Origin: Coriobacteriales bacterium
Lineage (GTDB): Bacteria; Actinomycetota; Coriobacteriia; Coriobacteriales; UMGS124
Assembly (NCBI GenBank): GCA_017515595.1
Contig: JAFWFL010000045.1
Coordinates: 1-53,431, forward strand
Length of the DNA: 53,431 nucleotides
Direction of reading: 5' to 3'
Below, piece after piece: positions 9,393-18,800 of this stretch. The translations under genes and the position numbers were made by a program. Under the pieces are notes generated by a model, which was not told the origin of the DNA, searched no databases, and worked only from the letters and a program-made list of their open reading frames with translations. Position 1 is the stretch's first letter. Every line of letters starts with the position of its first letter.

Positions 9393-9428
9393 ATAACAAT
9401 GCGCAAAAATTGTCTTATAATAGACAAT
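9393..9428 (+). promoter_or_regulatory. Promoter with dyad overlapping the -10 box
   Basis: ATAACA (9393-9398), a 17-base spacer and TATAAT (9416-9421) fit a sigma-70 promoter for the gene at 9469. The TATAAT is exactly the loop of a perfect 7-bp inverted repeat, ATTGTCT (9409-9415) and AGACAAT (9422-9428). A repressor binding this dyad would block the promoter directly. The region is also the upstream region of the divergent WYL pair. Confidence 0.55.
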
Positions 9429-9468
9429 TGTGCAAAAGTGCGATGAATTTGCAGGAAAGGAAGCACGT

Positions 9469-11076
9469 ATGAGTGCAAAAAAGAATAAACAAAGCGGAGG
9501 TCTTACCAATGCAGAAGATGCATCTCTGCAGAATGCGGGCATCAGCTTACCCAGTAACCCCTTAAACGGATCTGGAGAAATGGGAGCAATCCAGTCTCAG
9601 TCATTAAGTGATACTGATCGCTTTTTGCGTGCAATTGCAGATTCAATCACAGAGGCAGAAACACCGGTTCAAACCAAGTTACCTGATATAGCAGCAAGTG
9701 CTGATACCGTTGCATTCACAGCAGCCGAGCGTTTAGCCGCAGCACAAAACACATCACCTCAAAATGCTGATACGTTTGATGTTACAGATGGTCCGGTGAA
9801 TCCTTTAGTTGCCGCACGGGTTGCCTCAAATCGTGCTTCTGCAAATTCGGGTGGTAGCGATGATCTGTATCCTATCTCTGAAGTCGATGCTCAACAGGGC
9901 ACCAAAGGGTTTGATACCTCTTTTGGAAAAAAGAGTAAAGCAAAAACCGTGTTTATTACCTTGATTGTTCTTATTCTTCTTGCGCTTATTGTTTTTGGTG
10001 CATATTATGCATGGCGTTATAAGACCACAACCGATGCCCAGGCCAAGATTGACAATGCTATTGAAAAGCTTGTCTCCACGGATGATGTAATTACCGGAAT
10101 AGACGCGGTACTGGCAACAGAAGTTGACAATGGTTCCTATACTGCAAAACTTTCTGATTATATGATGCGCACAACAACTACCATTTCAGCGCTTAATAAT
10201 GCCGAGGCTTTTGCTAATGATGCATTACGTGACAGCAGCTTTTTGGATGAAGCATCAATTGATGGTTTGCATTCTATCAAGACTTCAATTGCAGCGCGTC
10301 GTACACTTATTGATGTAGCGCGCACCGTGTCTTCAACAGATACCAAAACACAACAGGTACTTCAGGCTCTCAATAATGCTTATGAGTCTTTGCGTGTTGC
10401 AGATGAGAGTGCTCAGACATCAGGAGACCAGTTCTATGCCTATGCACTCGCTCTTGGCGCTGAACAAGATGTAAGTGATGTGAATCTTTGGGAACTAACT
10501 CAATATGATAACACTGCCATTTGGAGTACCCAAAGTGCCCAAGAGCAAGTTGCGGCTGCAAAAGAGCTTATGAGCGAATTGGATGTCAGTGCGCTTACTA
10601 CATATATTGAAGCCCGTCTTGTATATCTTGATACAGTTTTACAATTCCATTCAGCATATGCAGAGGGTAATACAGCATTGGCAGGGGAGTTGGCACAAAC
10701 CGTCACCTCGACTCAGGAAGCTGCCACTGCCGCACAAGCGTCTGTACCGGCGAATTATCAGTCAGCAATCTCAAATGTTTACTCGAATTCAACAAAAGCT
10801 CAGCAGGATGCTTATAACAAAGCGCGTAATGCATGTGTTGCCGCTGACAGTTCTGTTGCACAGTTTGCATCTCTTGTAAGTTTTGGCGTACCGTCTGAAA
10901 AAGAATACGCCGAGGCAGCTGCTCCTAAAAGTCAACAACAAACAGTAGCAAATACCGAGGTGCCAACAGAAGTACAACAGGAGACCGAGCCTGCCGAGGT
11001 TTCTGCTGAAGAGGGGACAGAAGCAGGCATTGAAGAAACAGAAGAAGAAAATCCTTTAGATACTGAGGGAGAATAA
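9469..11076 (+). CDS. Single-pass membrane protein with large extracytoplasmic domain, function unknown
   Basis: I do not recognise this 535-residue protein. Residues 1-155 are hydrophilic, Ala/Asn/Ser-rich and probably disordered in the cytosol. One membrane helix follows at about 158-180 (FITLIVLILLALIVFGAYYAW). The rest is predicted to lie outside, mostly helical and rich in Ala, Gln, Thr and Ser, in coiled-coil-like repeats, and ends in an acidic tail of Glu and Thr. The start ATG 9469 follows GGAAAGGA; an in-frame TTG at 9430 has no such site. Its topology is like some cell-envelope scaffold proteins, but no named family is supported. The M28-like membrane protein gene follows 143 bases downstream. 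Confidence 0.7.
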   Translation: MSAKKNKQSGGLTNAEDASLQNAGISLPSNPLNGSGEMGAIQSQSLSDTDRFLRAIADSITEAETPVQTKLPDIAASADTVAFTAAERLAAAQNTSPQNADTFDVTDGPVNPLVAARVASNRASANSGGSDDLYPISEVDAQQGTKGFDTSFGKKSKAKTVFITLIVLILLALIVFGAYYAWRYKTTTDAQAKIDNAIEKLVSTDDVITGIDAVLATEVDNGSYTAKLSDYMMRTTTTISALNNAEAFANDALRDSSFLDEASIDGLHSIKTSIAARRTLIDVARTVSSTDTKTQQVLQALNNAYESLRVADESAQTSGDQFYAYALALGAEQDVSDVNLWELTQYDNTAIWSTQSAQEQVAAAKELMSELDVSALTTYIEARLVYLDTVLQFHSAYAEGNTALAGELAQTVTSTQEAATAAQASVPANYQSAISNVYSNSTKAQQDAYNKARNACVAADSSVAQFASLVSFGVPSEKEYAEAAAPKSQQQTVANTEVPTEVQQETEPAEVSAEEGTEAGIEETEEENPLDTEGE

Positions 11077-11219
11077 TAAGATTACTAAACCTCAATAAGA
11101 TGAGGGAGATATTTGTTTATACTATAGAGACTGCGTTTTCAACACAGAAACGACAGTTTGGTAGTTAAAGATATTATGTACGACGATGTACTGGGGATAT
11201 GACGAGTTGGAGGGCCAAC

Positions 11220-13541
11220 ATGGCCAAAGCAGCAGAAACGATGCAATACCTAATGGGCGCATACGAAATCGCTCCGGCAGGAACACGAGAAGAAGCAATT
11301 GCCGCAAAAGAACTCTCCAAAGTGTTTCATGAACACGGGTTGGAATCGGCGGTAACAACGTTCAATTACAAAACGCTGGCACCCACACTACGCGTTGCCT
11401 GTGTTTTATTGGTTGCACTGGCAGGAATTATTGCCGGCTGCAGCCGAGGGATTCTCGCGATAGTTATGTTCTTTATAGCCCTGATCGCAGCAGCTCTCTA
11501 TATGTTCGAATTACGAGGGACCAAAACCGTCTCTCTCATTGGGCCTGAATCTACCAGTCAGAATATAATTGCGAGGCATCCTGCCGTTACTGTTCCCAAT
11601 ACTCCCAAAAAACGTCCTGTTGTGGTTGTCGCTCACTATGATACACCGCGCTCTAACATTTTTGCTTCATCTCTATTTAAGAGTGTGCGTGCATTTGGCA
11701 GAGGTCTTGTCCATGTATGTATGATCATCGTTTTGTGTTTCACATTTCTTATGATGTTGCCCATACCCACTTTGTTTCACAGTATCGCATGGGCTATAAC
11801 CATTATTGCAGCAGTAATTTTGCTTGTTTGGGGTGTTGGACTTATTCTCCATCAATATGTTTTACCTTTTACATACGGTGCAAACGATAACAAAGCTTCT
11901 ATTGCGGCGCTTTTTGGTTTGCTTGATCGAGTGCGTCCGACAAACACACCAATTGGATCATCAATTGATGAAGCGGTACTTGCAAATGGTGGAGACGCAT
12001 CAATTGATCCTTTGCTTGAGCAAACCATAAGCATGAATAATGCGACTCTTACCGAACCGGTTTCAAAGAATATCCGCAGGGGCGAAGACCTTGTGCGTTC
12101 TCTGGGCATTATTCCTTCTACCTGTGAACTTGAATACATTAAAGAAAAACCCCAGGCTGATCTTTATGCCACAGGAATTACGGGAATAAATGCGGTGCAG
12201 AGCATACCCGCCGTCAACGAACCCCTGGATCCTGAAGCTCAAACAGATGCTATTATGGCGCATATTATGGGTCAGGATAACAATGACCTCGGCGCTACAA
12301 GCCTCATGAATCCTCTCCCTGTTAATACTACATCATTCAGCAGCCTTTCAGCATCATTGCCTATGATAGAGGAACCACTGCGTGTTATTACTGTAGATGA
12401 TGCCCCGGATACCGAGCTGCGTCATCTTACAGGCGAGATTCCTCTTGACCTCATTTCACAAAATGCAAAGGCTGTCGAAACATTTGCAGCTGATGAGCCA
12501 CAGAGCATCGCCGCTTCTGTTACTTCTTCTGCAGACTGGGGAACCACAAGCTTTACGCCGGTCAATGTGAACAGACGCTTGCTGGGTGATGATATTCCTG
12601 ATCCCGCAGTTGCCGCTGTTGACCCTTACAGTGTAACAAGTGTTGAAGTAACAGGCGACTTTAATCCAGAAGACTTCTCGCAGTTAGATTTTGAAACAGG
12701 TACCCATGACGCAGTAACTCCCGCTATGCTTGAAGAGGTTCAGCGTCGTAATCTTGATGGATTTACCCCTGACTTTACCGAGAAGCCCAAGCGTTTCGCA
12801 AAGAAGGAAAAGAAAAAGCGTACCGGCAGGATTAGCCATCAGGCAGCGCAAATGAAGGCCGAGATGGAAGAGCAGTCATTTACTGACTGGATGGGCCTTG
12901 ATGAAGACTTTGATGCAAAAACGAGTGGTCGTGAGATTGGCAGTTGGGATAACTTTGATGACGATATAAGCTCTCAAAATACCAATACCCAAAAATGGCA
13001 GGGTGGTGCCACAAGGACTCGCAGACAGCCAAAACATGTATTTAATGAACTGGTCGAAAACGAAGAGCGTCAGGCTGCCATGACACTTGGCGATCGCGAA
13101 CTGGTAGAGCATGAGATCTGGTTTGTACTTACCGGAGCAAGTGAAGCAGATCACGAGGGCTCGCAAGACTTTTACGAGCGCTTTAGGGATGATATTCGCG
13201 GTGCCTATATTATCAACCTTGAGAACATTGGAGCAGGCAGACAATCGCTTCTTATAGAAGAAGGTCTTGGACGTCACGTAAAGAGTGACAGGAGATTGGT
13301 GAATCTGTTTGGATCTGCATCTACCAATATTAACCGTCCGTTGGCGCTTGACCGTATGAATGGTTACGAAACAGAAGGCACAGCTGCATTACGTAAAAAC
13401 TGCCGCGCCGTAACAGTGTGCGGTATAGATGCCGGCTCCCTTGCTTATGCAGGTTCAGCTGATGATACCATGGCTATTATTAATCCCGGCCAAATAGATG
13501 ATTTGGTAGATATCTTGGTAGAGGTTATAAAGAACGCATAG
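11220..13541 (+). CDS. Membrane-bound M28-like peptidase interrupted by a long polar insert
   Basis: The 773-residue protein has pieces of an M28 zinc aminopeptidase fold. VVVVAHYDTP near 137-143 supplies H-x-D, GANDNKAS near 220-227 the bridging Asp, and TGASEADHEGS near 637-648 the Glu region; INLENIGAG and YAGSADDT follow. About 400 mostly polar, low-complexity residues separate the second and third pieces. The usual C-terminal His of the active site is not apparent (GSADDT where HSxxDT is usual), so activity is doubtful. Four hydrophobic segments (about 58-100 and 165-215) anchor it in the membrane. ATG 11220 is chosen, five bases after GGAGGG. Peptidase activity is inferred; a non-enzymatic role is possible. 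Confidence 0.65.
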   Translation: MAKAAETMQYLMGAYEIAPAGTREEAIAAKELSKVFHEHGLESAVTTFNYKTLAPTLRVACVLLVALAGIIAGCSRGILAIVMFFIALIAAALYMFELRGTKTVSLIGPESTSQNIIARHPAVTVPNTPKKRPVVVVAHYDTPRSNIFASSLFKSVRAFGRGLVHVCMIIVLCFTFLMMLPIPTLFHSIAWAITIIAAVILLVWGVGLILHQYVLPFTYGANDNKASIAALFGLLDRVRPTNTPIGSSIDEAVLANGGDASIDPLLEQTISMNNATLTEPVSKNIRRGEDLVRSLGIIPSTCELEYIKEKPQADLYATGITGINAVQSIPAVNEPLDPEAQTDAIMAHIMGQDNNDLGATSLMNPLPVNTTSFSSLSASLPMIEEPLRVITVDDAPDTELRHLTGEIPLDLISQNAKAVETFAADEPQSIAASVTSSADWGTTSFTPVNVNRRLLGDDIPDPAVAAVDPYSVTSVEVTGDFNPEDFSQLDFETGTHDAVTPAMLEEVQRRNLDGFTPDFTEKPKRFAKKEKKKRTGRISHQAAQMKAEMEEQSFTDWMGLDEDFDAKTSGREIGSWDNFDDDISSQNTNTQKWQGGATRTRRQPKHVFNELVENEERQAAMTLGDRELVEHEIWFVLTGASEADHEGSQDFYERFRDDIRGAYIINLENIGAGRQSLLIEEGLGRHVKSDRRLVNLFGSASTNINRPLALDRMNGYETEGTAALRKNCRAVTVCGIDAGSLAYAGSADDTMAIINPGQIDDLVDILVEVIKNA

Positions 13542-13558
13542 TATGGTGTGAAAGTTAC

Positions 13559-13605
13559 AAGGTACAAAACAGGCAACAAAAAGATGATTGTCTGTTTTGT
13601 ACCTT
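13559..13605 (+). terminator. Inverted repeat, possible terminator
   Basis: A 14-bp perfect inverted repeat, AAGGTACAAAACAG (13559-13572) and CTGTTTTGTACCTT (13592-13605), with a 19-base loop. It lies 17 bases after the stop of the M28-like gene and 76 bases before the TrkA gene. It lacks a clean run of T, so a terminator or an attenuator is only likely. Confidence 0.5.
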
Positions 13606-13681
13606 TAATCTTTAATATCAGAGAATGCGCATGATAGCCCAATAAAGAAACCAACTCTTCTTCTATTGCGGGAGGAGGAAC

Positions 13682-14323
13682 ATGAACGTAGTTATTGTGG
13701 GTTGTGGTCGCGTTGGTGCCAGCCTAGGCAGATTGTTAAGCGGTATGGGTGAAAGCGTTGCGGTTATTGACTGTGATGCCAAAGCATTTTCCCGGCTTGG
13801 AAGTGAATACCAAGGACGCGTTGTTGTGGGCCAAGGATTTGATGAAGAAACTCTTATTCAGGCGGGTATTAGAGATTGTGATGCATTTGCGGCTGTTACC
13901 GGTTCAGATAACGTCAATCTTATGGCATCAGAGGTTGCAAAACGGTTATATAAAGTTCCTCGTGTTATAGCGAGGCTTATTGATCCCGAACGGATGAATG
14001 TGTATCAACAGCTGGGGCTTGATTATATATGTGATACCGAGCTTGTAGCCGAGAGTATTGCAGCCATGATTCACTCTACCCGCTCACATCACCTCGATAC
14101 ATTTGGCGCTTATGAAGTGCTTACTTTTACACTTGAAACACGAGGCGGAGCGTTAATGGTGCGCGATCTCGAAGATTTGGGAGATATTAAAATAGCCTTA
14201 TGCAGCCGAGAAGAAGAAGCATTACGAGCTACTGCAAATACTTTCATTCATGATGGGGATACGATACTTGCAACGGTTCATATAGACTCACTGGATGCAT
14301 TAATTCCGTATATGAGAAAATAA
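13682..14323 (+). CDS. TrkA-family potassium uptake regulator (first copy)
   Basis: A 213-residue RCK protein: an N-terminal Rossmann NAD(P)-binding domain with GCGRVGASLG and an acidic residue at the end of the second strand (VIDCD), then a C-terminal TrkA-C-like ligand-binding part (about 145-213). Such cytosolic proteins gate TrkH/KtrB potassium channels in response to nucleotides. It is the first of two related tandem genes separated by 10 bases, an arrangement common in Actinobacteria. No TrkH or KtrB channel gene is in the window, so the partner must be elsewhere. The start ATG follows GGGAGGAGG. Confidence 0.9.
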   Translation: MNVVIVGCGRVGASLGRLLSGMGESVAVIDCDAKAFSRLGSEYQGRVVVGQGFDEETLIQAGIRDCDAFAAVTGSDNVNLMASEVAKRLYKVPRVIARLIDPERMNVYQQLGLDYICDTELVAESIAAMIHSTRSHHLDTFGAYEVLTFTLETRGGALMVRDLEDLGDIKIALCSREEEALRATANTFIHDGDTILATVHIDSLDALIPYMRK

Positions 14324-14333
14324 GAGAGACAGT

Positions 14334-14936
14334 ATGTATATTGTAATTGGTGGAGGCGGAAAAGTAGCAGAGTCGTTGGCACAACGGTTGCTCAACTCCG
14401 GACATGAGGTAGCAATTATTGAACAGTCATCTGTCAGAGCAGACCGTCTGACCACAGTTCTCAAGGGCCGTTTTATGGTGGTATGCGGTAATTGTTGTGA
14501 CGCGAGCGCTCTTATGGAAGCCGGCATAGAGCATGCAGATCTTATATGTGCAGTTACCGGGCAAGATGACAACAATCTCGCTACATGTGAGATTGCAAAA
14601 GCTCTCTTTAAGATTCCCAGGAGTATCGCCAGAGTAAACAACCCTCGTAATGAACGTATTTTTCATAGCTTGGGTATTGGAGCGGTGTCGTCGACCACCG
14701 TTGTTGCGCAAATGATAGAAGAAGAAGCCATGGCCTCGACTCTCAAAACAATCATGTCGCTTAAACATGGTGCGTTTACCATTATGGAAATTGAGATACC
14801 CCGTTCGCATAAACTGGAAACGGAGGGTGGATGCCGGGTATGCGATCTTGCATTGCCACCATCAACCATTCTTATTGCCGTATCTCATGGGGAGCAGTTT
14901 GATACGGTCAACGGACAAACCACACTCATGCCCTGA
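14334..14936 (+). CDS. TrkA-family potassium uptake regulator (second copy)
   Basis: A 200-residue RCK protein closely related in layout to its upstream neighbour: Rossmann loop IGGGGKVAESLA, strand end AIIEQ, then NNLATCEIAKALFKIPRSIARV, a stretch shared with the first copy (NLMASEVAKRLYKVPRVIARL). The C-terminal domain is short, about 60 residues. The glycine loop differs from the canonical GxGxxG of the first copy, so the two may bind different nucleotides; a heteromeric ring is plausible (inference). The gene ends 64 bases from the convergent sortase gene. Confidence 0.87.
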   Translation: MYIVIGGGGKVAESLAQRLLNSGHEVAIIEQSSVRADRLTTVLKGRFMVVCGNCCDASALMEAGIEHADLICAVTGQDDNNLATCEIAKALFKIPRSIARVNNPRNERIFHSLGIGAVSSTTVVAQMIEEEAMASTLKTIMSLKHGAFTIMEIEIPRSHKLETEGGCRVCDLALPPSTILIAVSHGEQFDTVNGQTTLMP

Positions 14937-14999
14937 GACACTGTGCTTGTTTGCAGCAAAACAGACGTTGCGGATGATGCAAGAAGGGTGCTTTTGGAT

Positions 15000-15818
15000 C
15001 TATAAAACCCATATCACCAACGTGCGCTCTGGTTGGTTAGAAATATTGCTTGTACAGGTAACCAAAGTAATATCATGAGTAGCATTCAAGAGTAGCGCAT
15101 GCGCATCCGGAGACACGGCGGTTGCACAATTTAGAGTATCAAATAACCAGCTACGGTAATCGTCATCCGAATCAAAATCAAACCGTTGTATTTGTTCCCA
15201 CGAGGCATCTACCGTAAGAGCGCAGAGAGGTTGTAGTATGAGTGAACTTGATGGGGTATCCCATACAAGCGATGCCAGCGTATCAAAACAATCCTGAAGA
15301 TATGCGTCCTGCAACATACTGAACATTGCATCAGAAGATGTCATATGATGACCATATACAAGCATATGATGCGGTTCTTGAACATATGCGCATCTATAGT
15401 CTATAAACGGGGTTCCTAACACTGACCAATCACCCCAGAGCGTATGATACAGATACCATTCCTCTTCTTCGCGAGAAGAAGTTGATACTACAGGATAATC
15501 TATAGTGGTATTCTCAACTGTTACCCAGGCAGTAGTTTGAGAGTTGATTTCCCATAAAGTATTCCAGTCCCGGGCGGTATGTTGCGAGGCTTGCTTAAGA
15601 GTGACAGTAACAGATACATTGTCTGTAATAGCTGGTTGAATTATGGGAGTATATGAGGTGTTGCGGGATATTTCCTCATAGGCAGCCTGTTGAGGAATAT
15701 CAATCGCACCCAGGAGTATCCCGAATCCTATACAGAAACAAGCTATGATAAGGAGAAGCACAAGGGCAACCGGTATGCGAGGTTGCCCTTGTGCTTTTAG
15801 GGTATTACACATTACCAT
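15000..15818 (-). CDS. Class B sortase
   Basis: A 272-residue membrane-anchored transpeptidase that cleaves a C-terminal sorting motif and links the protein to peptidoglycan or another surface acceptor. An N-terminal membrane helix lies at about 16-38. The catalytic His is in VYGHHM (about 154), the catalytic Cys is C255 in TLVTCTS, close to the class B consensus TLxTC, and the catalytic Arg is R265. The region after the membrane helix looks like a class B core. The gene overlaps the 3' end of the giant adhesin gene by 7 bases, so it is translated from the same transcript and very likely anchors that protein. No separate Shine-Dalgarno is obvious, consistent with translational coupling. Confidence 0.9.
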   Translation of the reverse strand: MVMCNTLKAQGQPRIPVALVLLLIIACFCIGFGILLGAIDIPQQAAYEEISRNTSYTPIIQPAITDNVSVTVTLKQASQHTARDWNTLWEINSQTTAWVTVENTTIDYPVVSTSSREEEEWYLYHTLWGDWSVLGTPFIDYRCAYVQEPHHMLVYGHHMTSSDAMFSMLQDAYLQDCFDTLASLVWDTPSSSLILQPLCALTVDASWEQIQRFDFDSDDDYRSWLFDTLNCATAVSPDAHALLLNATHDITLVTCTSNISNQPERTLVIWVL

Positions 15819-18800
15819 GAGGCTGGATTATGTGTTTTGAAATGCGCGGCAGTTCTTTGTGGCGAACGCTTTTTGGATTGCAACAGATAATACATGCCAA
15901 CAGCTATCAAGAGAGCAACGCCGGTACCAATGAGCGTTATCCAAAGTATACCTTGTCCGGTTTGAGGCATACTATAGTTGGGATTATAGGTATTTGGGGT
16001 GGTATGTGGAGTATCCGGCGGGGTGGGAATTACAGTAATCTCAGGAGGTGTGGGTTCTTGAGGAGCGGTCGGCTCTTCCGGTTCAGGTTCTTTCTCCGGT
16101 TCTTCTGCTGGGGGTACTTCCGGTGCGGGGTTCACATGTAAGGTTTGCCCTTTGTCGTTGTAATCACGATGCTCTGCAATTACATACCCGTCTTCTGAAA
16201 GTAAAGACTCTAAAAATACCAGGTCGTGATCAGCGAGTTCAAGAGTATTCAATGTGGTTTTTATAGTATAAGACGTATTGGCATAAGATGGTGTAATACT
16301 CGATTGCGCGGTTGCAAGAATTCCCTGGGTTTGGAGATCAATGAGTTCGGTTTGAAGAATATACGTATTTCCCGGTATAACATTGTACAGCTCAACACGG
16401 TCGGCCAGGTGAGCTTCTTTTTCGCACTCAAGGAAATGACTTTCATCATTACTATTAGTTGCAGTAGTATGAATTGCAACAAAATCAACAGTTTGTTGCA
16501 TATCATTTATGTCTTCATGAGCAGCTATTTCAAGGGAATTCTGCAAGAGTTTCTCAAAAGCCACCACACTTATTCCCTGGAGGGAAGAGGCATCAAAGGT
16601 AAACGTTATGTCTATAACTCCGTCAGGGGATTCAGGAATAAATTCAGCCTGTGAGGTAACTGTTTCTCCGTTCACTTTAAGAGGGCGGCCGGTAGATTTG
16701 TTATAGAGCATTCCGGCTATGGTATATGATACTCCGGGAATGAGACCATCATATGTGACCGTATCAACCAAAGTCATCATACCTACAGCCGAAATCTCAT
16801 GGCTCTGTGATTCAGATTCGCTGAGGGTGGTTGCAAGGTAAGGAGTATCAAAAGCTATTGTTTGAGCTTTATCATAAATATCATCATGAACAGCAACTTC
16901 AACCATCTCATCACCGTCGTATCCGGATACCAAAACGAGCGCCTCAAAACACACAACACTTTTACCTATTAAAAGTGAGGTGTCCACATTGTTAAACGTT
17001 ACATATACTGTTCCGCTTGGAGTGTCTGGAACAAAGTCACATACAGCCTCAAGAATTGAGCCGTTCTGTTTGACCGGACCGGAACCGTCACCATAAACCA
17101 AGGTTCCGAACATACGATATTGTCTGCCGGGAAGTAATCCCTCAAAAGATACCGTATCAACAAGGTTGGCCATGTAATTGCCAAGTACATAATGACTGTT
17201 TTCTTCATTGGTAAACATTGTTGCTATCCGGGGGATGGTTACGCTCTGATCAGAGTCATCCAAGTCTTCATGACGTGCTATAACTTCACTTTGGTATGAG
17301 AGTGTTTCGAAAGCTACCAAGGTATGAGAAGCGAGAGACGAGGCATCAAAAACAAAGGTTAACACTACTGTTCCGTTGGATTCCTGCGGAGTAAATGTGA
17401 GATTTGCTGTAATAGGCGCATTGTTTTTTTGAGTCAGAACATTACCGGTTGCCTTATCAACAAGTGTACCGCAGAGTGTGTATTCTTTGCCTGCAACCAA
17501 GCCGGTGTAAGTGACAGTGTCTTCGAGGGTGGTTACAGCTTCTCCCAAAGTAATATGGTCATGGGTTTTTGGACTTGTGAGTATGGTGCTGATGGTTGGA
17601 TTTTCCTCTTCGGGAGGGGTGGGGTTTTGAGGTTCGGAAGGAATTGGTTTATCATCAACAGTGCCCAGGTCTAAATCGACGCTGTCTCGAGAAATTTGAA
17701 CGGTAAACGAGGAGAGATGCAGATCTTGGTTTACAGAGCAAGGCAGCTCTTCTATCAGGTAGGTATCATAAGGAAGTGCTCCAAGTGCATCATTTACTTC
17801 AGAAGATCTCTCTTCATCATTGCTGTACCCGTAGAACCAAAGACCGGCAGCGCTGTCGATAGATGATTCGTTTATTGTACCGTCTTGATTTAGTATAGTA
17901 TCATTGGCATTGGTGTGGTAACTATGGGCATACCAGGAATTTGCGGTATCTATCATACCGTTAACATCAGTTACAGCTATATGATATTCACCGGTTGTTT
18001 GACTTGTGATCTTAAAGGGGATCATACCAAGGCGTTCCATAGTATCCTCGTTTACTTTACTAAAGGTAAAGTCGCCGCGACAGATTCGGTTCTGGAAATC
18101 CCCGGCGGTATCAGAGACACAAACTACCTCTCCATCCTCACGCACTGATACGGTGCGAGTGAGCGTATCATACAAAAGATATGTGTCATTCGAGGCAATT
18201 TCGGTCACATTATATGTGCCATACGGCAGGTTAACCAGGGTTTGTGCGTATCCGTTTTCGTTGGTGATGAGTGTTGCTACTATTTCAGAAGTATTATATG
18301 TAACGCCATCAATAATCACCGGATGTATAGAACCATTGCGAACCTCAAAAGTAATACCACTCAGATTGCCGGCTCCCAAAGCTTGAGCTGTGTGGGTTTC
18401 GAGATCAACTTTTTGGACAGAGATTCCGCCCCGAATAATCTCGTCGCTTATCTCGAGTGTCTCTGTTTGTCCGTCTTCCCGAATCTGTACAGTCCATTCC
18501 TGTGTATTAGGCTTATAGCCTGTTGGCGCTTTGGTTTCACGAACAATATAAGTTCCGTAAGGAAGTTTGGGACTTGTTTTGTTGGATGTAATAACCGCTG
18601 CAGGTTCACCTACAGGAATCAACACATCGTTAACTAAAACACTGTTTTCTCCCGCGTTATATATAGTGAATTCTGCGTCGTCAAGAGAAGCATCTCCTTG
18701 GGAGGTATTGGATTGAATATCAGCATCAGTTTTTATTATATATACATATCCGCAAACCGGGGTATTCTCAAATTCATATTCACAGGTAGTTAAGGTATTT

